The notes under the pieces were generated by a model. It was given only the letters and a program-made list of their open reading frames with translations, did not search any database and was not told the origin of the DNA. This document shows, piece by piece, positions 30,422 through 37,220 of a stretch of 38,841 nt of DNA (position 1 is the stretch's first letter; every line of letters starts with the position of its first letter). A program made the position numbers and the translations under genes. This stretch comes from JALZAA01 sp035316025 (GTDB taxonomy: Bacteria > Actinomycetota > Acidimicrobiia > IMCC26256 > JACDBD01), in assembly GCA_035316025.1 (NCBI GenBank), contig DATFXL010000084.1:1-38841 (forward strand), written 5' to 3'.

Positions 30422-30913
30422 TTAGGTCCCGGTCTGTCCGTTCGGGTCCCCGACCTCGACCGCGTCGCCCACACGCAGCGTGCCGCCCTCGAGGATCTCG
30501 GCCCGCAAGCCGGCCCGGTGCACGAGCGCGCGCCGCACTCCCGGGCGCGTCAGACCTTCCAGGTACGTGCACGGCTCGGCGAGCCGGAGCCCACGGAGGG
30601 TGACGTCGCCGACTCGGAAGGTGCGACCGACAAGGTGATTCAGTGGGACGCCCTCCGTGACGACGTTGCGGCGCGTCTCGTGCTCACCGATCGCGATGTC
30701 GTATTCGCGGCCGGCGGCTGCGACGGCTTCGCGTTCGATCAGCGTCACCGCCCGCTTGCCGTCGTCGGCCTTATCGGTGTACTTGCCGGCGCCGGTGGCG
30801 TAGCGGTCACCGTCGAGGCCGATTCCGGCGATGGCGCTGACGTCGTCGCGCGGCTCCATCGGAGCGCCCTTCTCCGGCGCCGTGTAGATGGCGACGACCT
30901 CCCCTCGGAACAT
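30422..30913 (-). CDS. MOSC-domain protein
   Basis: A 163-residue MOSC domain. The N-terminus GEVVAIYTAPEKGAPM, then IAGIGLDGDRYATGAGKY, ETRRNVVTEGVPLNHLVGR, and LAEPCTYLEG with the conserved Cys115 are the family landmarks. MOSC domains are the C-terminal part of molybdenum cofactor sulfurases and occur in mARC/YiiM proteins; the cysteine coordinates molybdenum or carries sulfur. Standalone short members like this one are thought to handle sulfur or Moco but are mostly uncharacterised. It lies in a closely spaced minus-strand series between the AttH-like protein and the two hydrolases. No SD precedes the ATG. Confidence 0.88.
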   Translation of the reverse strand: MFRGEVVAIYTAPEKGAPMEPRDDVSAIAGIGLDGDRYATGAGKYTDKADDGKRAVTLIEREAVAAAGREYDIAIGEHETRRNVVTEGVPLNHLVGRTFRVGDVTLRGLRLAEPCTYLEGLTRPGVRRALVHRAGLRAEILEGGTLRVGDAVEVGDPNGQTGT

Positions 30914-30953
30914 GGGACCAGTTTCGCGTGCGGTCGTCTTCGACCGCGGCGAG

Positions 30954-31880
30954 TTACCCCTTCTCGACGGGCAATCCCACCTGGAGCCATTCGCACCAGC
31001 CGGTGCCGGTGCCGCGGCTGGTCGTGTACGTGCAGAGGGCGCGCGGGAACCGCGACGTGCGTCCGTCGGGGGCGACCAACGGGACGGGGGCCGCGGCGAC
31101 CACGTCGACGTCGACCTGCAACTCGTTGTCGATCACGTACCGGGCCGCCGTGGGTACATCGTCGGCGCCGAGACGCGTCTCGAGCAGCATGTGCTCCACC
31201 GGGCGCGTCTCGTCGCCCGCCCACACGTAACCCCACGCCGTCTCGAGCTCGTCGGCCTTCACGGCGTTGGCCGCGAAACCGTCGCCGACCTGGAACGAGG
31301 TCCAGTGCCAGCCCCAGAGCCACCAGTCGCGATCGCCCCACGAGTGGTCGCGCTCGCCCCGGCCCTCGAAGTCGATGCGTTCCCGGCCGACGAGCAGCTC
31401 GCCCTGCACCACGCCGGCGTGCTCGTAGTGCGCGCCGGCATGCTCGTCGGGATACGGGTAGTCGTAGACGGGTGTCGCCGCCTCCCACTCGAGGTCGAGG
31501 CCCACGGGGAGCCGCTCGCCGATCTCGCCCCGATACGCGTCCCCCGGCTCGTCGAGCCGCACCCCGAATGCCTCGAGCCCGAGACCCCAGTGCTCCATCG
31601 GCGTCTCGCACACGCACTCCGCCCACAAGCCGTCCGCCCTGACCTCGAGCGCGTCGCCCCGCGGCAACGGCACCTCGTGGTCGCGCACGACGACAAGCCC
31701 GAGCTCAGGCGACACCAGGTAGGCCCAGTACCACGCGAGCTGCTGGTTCGGGTACAGCCCGAGGCGCACGTACCCGCCGGTGCCGTCGGCGCGTGAGAAG
31801 TCGAAGTACCACGACTCGTTCCAGTACGTGCCGGTGTCGGGCTCGTGGCGGCCTTCGTCCCCGGGTCTGCTCTTGATCAT
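30954..31880 (-). CDS. AttH/CrtC-like (lipocalin-related) protein of unknown function
   Basis: A 308-residue protein rich in Trp and Tyr, with an all-beta look. The block GRGERDHSWGDRDWWLWGWH (about 174-193) and YWNESWYFDFSRADGTGGYV near the N-terminus match the pattern of the carotenoid 1,2-hydratase/AttH superfamily and related DUF7064-like actinobacterial proteins, which have two lipocalin-like domains. Known relatives hydrate carotenoid double bonds or bind hydrophobic ligands. No signal peptide is visible. An SD (GGAG) lies six bases before the ATG at 31880. It follows the unknown 375-residue gene by 13 bases. The family call rests on the His-Ser-Trp-Gly-x-Arg-Asp-Trp-Trp motif; the activity is unknown. 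Confidence 0.7.
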   Translation of the reverse strand: MIKSRPGDEGRHEPDTGTYWNESWYFDFSRADGTGGYVRLGLYPNQQLAWYWAYLVSPELGLVVVRDHEVPLPRGDALEVRADGLWAECVCETPMEHWGLGLEAFGVRLDEPGDAYRGEIGERLPVGLDLEWEAATPVYDYPYPDEHAGAHYEHAGVVQGELLVGRERIDFEGRGERDHSWGDRDWWLWGWHWTSFQVGDGFAANAVKADELETAWGYVWAGDETRPVEHMLLETRLGADDVPTAARYVIDNELQVDVDVVAAAPVPLVAPDGRTSRFPRALCTYTTSRGTGTGWCEWLQVGLPVEKG

Positions 31881-31893
31881 TCCGTGCTCCTGG

Positions 31894-33021
31894 TCATTGC
31901 GGCGCCTCGTGGTCGGGAACGGGCGTGTAGTACGGGATCGAGTGGTCGCTCTCGACGTCGGGCATCTTGTCGAGCGTCGCCAGTCCCTCGTACACGTCCA
32001 GGCTGTCGCGGGGCACGGTCCAGTCGAGACGATCGTCGACCCCCGCCGTCTCGGCGAACGGCCGCAGGAAGGTGAAGTACACGTAAGCGCCGGCGTCGAT
32101 CTTCTCGCGGCGATCCATGCCGGCGATGCGGCGGTACAGGCCTTGCCGCGCGCCCTTCACGGCGGTCGTGATCCCGGCGAGCTCGCCCGGCGCGACCGGG
32201 GTCAGCGCACCGCCGTCGGCCGAGAACACGCCCGCGGCCGACAGGTGTGCGAAGTAATCGAGCGGATCCGTGATCGAGGTTCCCCAGTCGTTGGCGGTGA
32301 CGCGGACGTCGCCGTCGAGGACGAGAGCGAACGTGAGGTTGGAGTAGGGGAGCTCGGCGCACACGTCCCGACTCCAGGGGAAATGGCTCACCCCGAACCT
32401 GTTGAAGTCGCGCACCAGCAGCACTCGCCCGTCGGGCAGCGGATACGGGCCGGTGTCCTGGTACCCGGCCCGGGTGTCGAAGTAGAGGAGGAAGAGGAAC
32501 GTGGTGAGTACCCGGTTCAGCCGGACGAGCTGCTCGCGCTCGTGGTCGTCGAGTGGCCGAGATACTGAGACGAGTGCGTCGACGACGTCACGGTCGTAGC
32601 GGGGGACGCGCAGCCCGGCGTCCCAGGCCTGCAGCTCGCCGTCGGCGCGGAAGGCGCCGGCGGCCCGGCGCCAGAAGTCGAGCACGGTCGCGAGGGCAGC
32701 GACGTCGCGGTCCAGATCGACGAGCCCGAAGGGCGCCAGGATCTGGCGGCCCAGCAACGGGAAGTTCGCGATCGACCACAGGTGGACGGCGTCGATCTGG
32801 CTGCCGGGTGCGCGCCCCGCCGCGCCGAGCTCCTCCGGCGATGCGGCGCCGGCGATCTCGCGCATCATCTCGGGATACCGCCGGTAGCACTCGATGCAAG
32901 CGATGAGGATGTACGCGGTGACTGGGATCAGCGCCGACTCGAGGGCGGTCCGCTCGGCCGTCATCGCCCGCGAGATCTTTCCGTGGTACTCGATCCAGCG
33001 GTTCACTTCGCGCGTGTTCAC
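31894..33021 (-). CDS. Unknown 375-residue protein paired with the PEP-swivelling-domain protein
   Basis: I do not recognise this protein. It is 375 residues, mostly helical in its first half (TAERTALESALIPVTAYILI, then YRRYPEMMREIAGAASPEEL) with a hydrophobic helix at about 29-42, then a segment LVRLNRVLTTFLFLLYFDTR near the middle, followed by GYQDTGPYPLPDGRVLLVRD and conserved-looking NRFGVSHFPWSRDV and DWGTSITDPLDYF. It has no ATP-grasp, Rossmann or signal-peptide motif that I can see. The GTG at 33021 forms a GTGA overlap with the stop of the swivelling-domain gene, so the two are probably made together and may form one enzyme. The frame is open to 33606, but that part is a shadow. Confidence 0.8.
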   Translation of the reverse strand: MNTREVNRWIEYHGKISRAMTAERTALESALIPVTAYILIACIECYRRYPEMMREIAGAASPEELGAAGRAPGSQIDAVHLWSIANFPLLGRQILAPFGLVDLDRDVAALATVLDFWRRAAGAFRADGELQAWDAGLRVPRYDRDVVDALVSVSRPLDDHEREQLVRLNRVLTTFLFLLYFDTRAGYQDTGPYPLPDGRVLLVRDFNRFGVSHFPWSRDVCAELPYSNLTFALVLDGDVRVTANDWGTSITDPLDYFAHLSAAGVFSADGGALTPVAPGELAGITTAVKGARQGLYRRIAGMDRREKIDAGAYVYFTFLRPFAETAGVDDRLDWTVPRDSLDVYEGLATLDKMPDVESDHSIPYYTPVPDHEAPQ

Positions 33022-33371
33022 GGCACCAGACGGAGCATGCCGTCCTCGCCGCTGCAGTCGACTTCGACGTGGTCGCCGTCGGCCGGCTCGTCGTCGAGCG
33101 TCGTGCCCATGATGCAGGGCACCTGGTACTCGCGGCTGACGATCCCGATGTGGCTGACGGGCGTGCCCGACAGGCAGACGACCGCGGTCAGGTCGTCGAA
33201 CACCGGCGCCAGGAACGTCGCGCCCGCGTCGACCACGCAGGCGACGATCCCCGTTGCCGAGGTGTCCATGAGTTCCAGGACGTCGTCGGGATCTTCGAGC
33301 CGCCGCCATTCGCCGCGGACGGGCGCGGCTTCGAACACCCTCGTCCCCCGGCCGACGACCCGGTCCCCCAT
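33018..33371 (-). CDS. Stand-alone PEP-utilising enzyme mobile (swivelling) domain
   Basis: A 117-residue protein consisting of one domain. VGRGTRVFEAAPVRGEWRRL and VVCLSGTPVSHIGIVSREYQ followed by VPCIMGT match the phosphohistidine swivelling domain of PEP synthase, pyruvate phosphate dikinase and rifampin phosphotransferase (family GG-x-TSH-x-AIVARE-x-GIPAVVG). The phospho-acceptor His74 is kept. In the known enzymes this domain is fused between an ATP-grasp domain and a PEP-binding barrel; neither is present here or in the window. The ATG at 33371 gives a start at the domain boundary; an earlier ATG at 33422 has no SD. Its partner gene overlaps it by four bases. It is divergent from the gene at 33421. 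Confidence 0.82.
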   Translation of the reverse strand: MGDRVVGRGTRVFEAAPVRGEWRRLEDPDDVLELMDTSATGIVACVVDAGATFLAPVFDDLTAVVCLSGTPVSHIGIVSREYQVPCIMGTTLDDEPADGDHVEVDCSGEDGMLRLVP

Positions 33372-33420
33372 CGGCGGGAGCTTTCCACACGCCCGCGTCC
33401 GCTGCGCGATCCTCTCCCCC

Positions 33421-33864
33421 ATGACAGGGGGGAACGACCGCGCCGCGCGCCTGCGCGAACTGCGCGAACGGACGCGACTCGTGCCCGGCTCGCGTGAGGC
33501 GTCGGTGTGCGCCGGCATGTACGAGTCGTTCGGCCCGCTCAACCGCGAAGTGTTGCGGCTGTGCACCGACTGGCAGGTGCGACCGGGCGGTGCGCTCAAC
33601 GACCACACCGACGCCGCCTACGACTGGTCAGTGATCGATCGGCTCACGGCCGTCGATCAGCGGGCCGGCCCGCTGCTGCGCAGACTGGGCGAGACGGTGC
33701 CGCACTTCGCGCCGTACGGCGACCGGTTGCGCTCGGCGCGGCGGCGGGTCGTCGACGGCGAGCACGACTGGTTTACGTCGCCCAGGGTCGACTCGTACCA
33801 CACCGTGTGGATGGAGCTGCACGAGGACCTGCTCGCCGCGCTCGGGTTGGCGCGCGAACGATGA
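33421..33864 (+). CDS. Unknown 147-residue protein heading the AAA/VWA operon
   Basis: A small soluble protein I cannot assign. It is charged and helical (RAARLRELRERTRLVPGSRE at the N-terminus) with two Trp/Tyr/His-rich patches (AYDWSVIDRLTAVDQRAGPL and DSYHTVWMELHEDLLAALGL). No signal peptide or transmembrane segment is seen. The ATG at 33421 is the first Met of the open frame after the divergent gene; no SD is visible. The stop overlaps the alpha/beta hydrolase start (ATGA), so it belongs to the operon leading to the AAA ATPase and the VWA protein. It lies 50 bases from the divergent swivelling-domain gene and may share its promoter region. Confidence 0.7.
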   Translation: MTGGNDRAARLRELRERTRLVPGSREASVCAGMYESFGPLNREVLRLCTDWQVRPGGALNDHTDAAYDWSVIDRLTAVDQRAGPLLRRLGETVPHFAPYGDRLRSARRRVVDGEHDWFTSPRVDSYHTVWMELHEDLLAALGLARER

Positions 33865-34769
33865 CGGGCTCCTCCGGGCAGGGAAGCGGGCAGGAGCGCA
33901 CGCTCGAGGCCGACGGGTTCCGCCTGCACGGCGTGCAGTGGGGCGACGGCGAGCCTCGTGTGCTGCTGGTGCACGGGTTGGGTGGTCACACGCTCAGCTG
34001 GGAGCCCAGTGCCCCGGCGCTGGCCGAGCGCCTGAGCGCCGCGGTGATCGCGGTCGATCTCCCCGGGTTCGGTCTCACGCGCGTCCCACAGGGGCGGCGG
34101 GCCACCCTCGGCACCCACGGACGCGTGCTCCATTCGCTGCTCCAGCACCAGGGCCCGTCGATCGTGGCGGGCAACTCGATGGGCGGCGCGCTCGGTGTCG
34201 GTCTCGCCGCCCGTCACCCCGAGCTGGTGCGCGCCCTCGTGCTCGTAGACCCGGCGCTGCCGCACCCCGCCGTGAACCCCGCCCAGTGGTCGGTGGTGGC
34301 GCGCCTGGCGCCGATGATGCTCCCGATCGTGGGCTCGCAGTTCCTCGTGGCCCGGGCGCGCGTCCTCGGCCCCGAACGGCTGGTCGACGACACGCTGGGC
34401 TGGACGCTTTGCGACCCGGGCCGCATCGACCCCGCGCTCCGGCGTCGACTGGTCGAGCTGGCACGCACTCGGCGGGGCTTCCCCGAGGCCGCCGCGGCGT
34501 ACGCGGACTCGGCGCGGTCGTTGTTCTGGTATCTCACGCGCCACATGCGAGCCGACGAGGCGCGCGTGCGTTGCCCGACGTTGATCGTGCACGGTGACCG
34601 CGATCGTCTCGTGCCGGTGGCGGCGGCGCGTGCGTTGGCGGCACGCCGGCCCGAGTACACGCTCGTGCTGATCGACGATTGCGGGCACGCGCCGCAGCTG
34701 GAGGTTCCCGACAGGTTCCTCGCCGCGGTCGTCCCGTGGCTCGCCAACCTGCTCGCCCCGCGACGATGA
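33861..34769 (+). CDS. Alpha/beta hydrolase
   Basis: A 302-residue alpha/beta hydrolase with a complete triad: HGLGGHTLSWEP (oxyanion), DLPGFGLTRV, GNSMGGALGVGLA with Ser106, HGDRDRLVPVAAARAL with the acid, and DDCGHAPQLEVPDRF with the base. The cap domain is about 120 residues and helical. It resembles epoxide-hydrolase/haloalkane-like or meta-cleavage hydrolases, and a plain esterase is also possible. No signal peptide. Its ATG overlaps the previous stop and its stop overlaps the AAA ATPase start, both ATGA, so it is tightly bound to this operon. Confidence 0.88.
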   Translation: MTGSSGQGSGQERTLEADGFRLHGVQWGDGEPRVLLVHGLGGHTLSWEPSAPALAERLSAAVIAVDLPGFGLTRVPQGRRATLGTHGRVLHSLLQHQGPSIVAGNSMGGALGVGLAARHPELVRALVLVDPALPHPAVNPAQWSVVARLAPMMLPIVGSQFLVARARVLGPERLVDDTLGWTLCDPGRIDPALRRRLVELARTRRGFPEAAAAYADSARSLFWYLTRHMRADEARVRCPTLIVHGDRDRLVPVAAARALAARRPEYTLVLIDDCGHAPQLEVPDRFLAAVVPWLANLLAPRR

Positions 34770-36136
34770 GCAACGGCGGCGCGGGTGTCCTGCGCGAGCC
34801 TGTCCGCCAGTTCGTTGACGAAGTCTCCGTCGTCCTCGCCGAGATGGGCAAGGGAGCATCGTCGCCGTCCACGCTCGAGCGGGACGCAGCTCTCGAGGCG
34901 CAGGCGATCGCGGCGGCCGTCATCGCCAGCGACGGACGTTACAGCGACAGCGAGCTGCGCGCGTTCGCCGCCGCGTTGTCGCCGTGGTTCGAATCGCTGC
35001 GGCGGGCGACTCCAGATCAGCTGCGTAACGGCGACGCCATCCGTCAGTACCGGGCGTGGCCGATCACGCCTTCGCCGCTGTTCGAGACGGTGGTCAGCGC
35101 CGACAGTCGCAACGGGACGAGCAACGGCTGGCGCTACTACCAGGCCGCGCTGCGTGTTGCGCACGCCAGCGCCGCCCTCGACGAGGTGCCGACGCGTGAA
35201 CGACTCTTGGCCGTCGACACGCTCCGTTCGATGATGCTTCGGCGGCTGGCGGCGGCCAAGGTCGAGCGACCGGCGGACATGCCCCGCGGCGTCGGCGAGC
35301 CCGAGCCGGTCGAGGATCGTCGGGCGCCCGCCGCCCGCCCGCTCGACGAGTTGCTGGCCGAGCTCGACGCCCTCGTCGGCCTGGCGGCCGTGAAGACCGA
35401 GGTGCGCCTGCTGACGAACCTCATCCGCGTCGAGAACCTGCGCCGCGAGCGCAACCTGCCGGTCGTCGACCAGAGCCGCCACCTCGTGTTCGTCGGCAAC
35501 CCCGGCACGGGCAAGACGACCGTGGCACGGCTCCTCGCCCAGATCTTCCACACCCTGGGCGTCGTGTCGAAGGGACAGCTGGTCGAGACGGATCGGTCGG
35601 GGCTGGTCGCCGGCTACGTCGGGCAGACCGCGCCGAAGGTCAACGAGGTCACACAGCAGGCGCTCGGCGGCGTGCTGTTCATCGACGAGGCGTACGCCCT
35701 CGTACAGGGAGGTGAACAGGACTTCGGCCGCGAGGCGGTTGCGGTCCTGCTGAAGCAGATGGAGGACCACCGCGACAACGTGGTCGTGATCGTGGCCGGC
35801 TACCCGGGGCCCATGGCGGAGTTCCTCGACGCCAACCCCGGCATCCGGTCGCGCTTCCCGAAGACCCTCGAGTTCGCCGACTACACCGACGACGAGATGG
35901 TGGCCATCTGTGACTCGATGGCGAAGGCAAGTCACTACGAGCTCGATGCGTCGGCGCGCGAGCGTTTGCGGGCGTGGCTGGCGCGTCAGCCGCGCGGGGT
36001 GAGCTTCGGGAACGCCCGTCTCGTCCGCAACGCGTTCGAGCAGGCGGTGACACGCCAGGCGAGCCGAGTGGTCGATTTGCCGTCTGTGACCGACCACCAA
36101 CTCATCACCATCACTGCCGCCGACATCCCCGACTAG
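34766..36136 (+). CDS. AAA+ ATPase of the CbbX/CfxQ type with N-terminal TerB-like domain
   Basis: A 456-residue protein. Residues about 38-160 are helical and begin with ALEAQAIAAAVIASDGRYSD (about 42-61), which looks like a TerB/tellurite-resistance-type metal-binding domain (x-x-x-AADG-x-xS-x-E). The C-terminal AAA+ domain starts near 193: LAELDALVGLAAVKTEVR, Walker A GNPGTGKT at 244-251, Walker B VLFIDEAY at 303-310, sensor VIVAGYPGPM, arginine fingers in GIRSRFP (about 359-365). CbbX-type ATPases remodel partner proteins (Rubisco activase; ESX EccA). The best partners here are the two exported proteins downstream, or a cytosolic target encoded beyond the window. The ATG overlaps the hydrolase stop. 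Confidence 0.88.
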   Translation: MSNGGAGVLREPVRQFVDEVSVVLAEMGKGASSPSTLERDAALEAQAIAAAVIASDGRYSDSELRAFAAALSPWFESLRRATPDQLRNGDAIRQYRAWPITPSPLFETVVSADSRNGTSNGWRYYQAALRVAHASAALDEVPTRERLLAVDTLRSMMLRRLAAAKVERPADMPRGVGEPEPVEDRRAPAARPLDELLAELDALVGLAAVKTEVRLLTNLIRVENLRRERNLPVVDQSRHLVFVGNPGTGKTTVARLLAQIFHTLGVVSKGQLVETDRSGLVAGYVGQTAPKVNEVTQQALGGVLFIDEAYALVQGGEQDFGREAVAVLLKQMEDHRDNVVVIVAGYPGPMAEFLDANPGIRSRFPKTLEFADYTDDEMVAICDSMAKASHYELDASARERLRAWLARQPRGVSFGNARLVRNAFEQAVTRQASRVVDLPSVTDHQLITITAADIPD

Positions 36137-36144
36137 CCCTCCCG

Positions 36145-36150
36145 TAACCT
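36145..36150 (+). promoter_or_regulatory. TAACCT box, leaderless spacing to the substrate-binding gene GTG
   Basis: TAACCT ends eight bases before the GTG at 36159 and lies in the 22-base gap after the AAA ATPase gene. It fits the TAnnnT pattern, so the last two genes could be expressed apart from the ATPase. Confidence 0.45.
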
Positions 36151-36158
36151 CACCCCTC

Positions 36159-37220
36159 GTGCGACGGCTCGGCGCGGCGATCGCAGCGGTGCTGTTGGTC
36201 GTCGCCGCGATCCTCATTCGGAACAACGTCATCGAAGGCGACGGCAGCGGTGGCGGGGGCGTGCGGTTGCTCTGCGCGTCGGAGCTCGAAGCGGCGTGCA
36301 CCGATCTCGCCGACCACTCCGACGTGTCGGTGACGGTCGAGCCGGCGGGGGTCACCGCCCGCTCCCTCGTCGCGCTGCCCGGCGATCAGCGTCCCGACTT
36401 CGACGCCTGGTTGGTGCCGTCGCCCTGGCCGCAGATGGTCGACGTCCAGCGGCGCGCTGAGGAGCCAGCCAAGACGCCGCTGTTCGCGAAGCCGTCGGAC
36501 CCCATCGGCCGGTCGCCGCTCGTGCTCGTGGCGCGCGCCGACCGAGCGCCGGTGCTCCAGGCGACGCCGGAATGCAACGCCAAGGTCGACTGGAAGTGCA
36601 TCGGCGCCGTCGCCGGCCGGGCGTGGACCGACCTCCCCGGGGGTCAAGCGGCGTGGGGGACGGTCAAGCCCGGTCCGGGCGACCCGACGGTCAGCGCCAC
36701 GGCCTTGTTGGTCGCGAGCCAGGCGACGAGCGAGTTCCTCGACAAGACCGACTATGCGAAGGAAGACCTCGACAGCGACCAGTACCTCGACTGGGTGAAC
36801 GGGATCGAGCGAGCCGTGCCGAAGCTGCCGCCCACGGCCGGGAGCCCGTTCGCGGCCATGGTCCAGCAGCTGCCCACGGCGACGTACGACGTGGTCGGCA
36901 CCACCGAAGAGGAGGCGGGGCCGGGCATCGCCGACGCCGCCCCCGACCGCCGGCGGGCGTTGACCCTCCTCTACCCTGAGCCGGTGGTCACCGCCGACGT
37001 CGTGCTCGCCGCGGTGGCCGCCGATCCGAGGAAGGACGACGCCGAGAGCCTCACCGGCGACCTGGCCGCGCCACTCGCACGCCAAGGCTGGCGCGTCCCG
37101 GGGCAGCCGGCCGCTCGTGGCGTGCGCGACACACCCGCCTTGCCGCGGAGCTCGGGCCTGCCGTCCGACCCCGGCGCGCTCGTCGCCCTCCAGGAGACCT
37201 GGGGCGGGATACCGAAATGA
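36159..37220 (+). CDS. Exported substrate-binding-like protein
   Basis: A 353-residue protein with an uncleaved-type N-terminal helix (about 5-20, GAAIAAVLLVVAAILI) and a short Gly-rich linker. The body shows the type II periplasmic-binding fold pattern: VRLLCASELEAACTDLADHS then VSVTVEPAG at the N-terminus, PDFDAWLVPSPWPQMVD, GRSPLVLVARADRAPVL, and KVDWKCIGAVAG with paired cysteines. It resembles extracellular solute-binding proteins of the molybdate/sulfate/iron type, but there is no ABC transporter next to it. It is coupled (ATGA) to a second protein of similar N-terminal type that carries a VWA domain. It is probably a membrane-tethered sensor or assembly factor, not a transport component. 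Confidence 0.78.
   Translation: MRRLGAAIAAVLLVVAAILIRNNVIEGDGSGGGGVRLLCASELEAACTDLADHSDVSVTVEPAGVTARSLVALPGDQRPDFDAWLVPSPWPQMVDVQRRAEEPAKTPLFAKPSDPIGRSPLVLVARADRAPVLQATPECNAKVDWKCIGAVAGRAWTDLPGGQAAWGTVKPGPGDPTVSATALLVASQATSEFLDKTDYAKEDLDSDQYLDWVNGIERAVPKLPPTAGSPFAAMVQQLPTATYDVVGTTEEEAGPGIADAAPDRRRALTLLYPEPVVTADVVLAAVAADPRKDDAESLTGDLAAPLARQGWRVPGQPAARGVRDTPALPRSSGLPSDPGALVALQETWGGIPK

Noticed and set aside
34214..36355. 713-codon open frame on the minus strand
   Set aside because: It is opposite the alpha/beta hydrolase and AAA ATPase genes, whose motifs are unambiguous.
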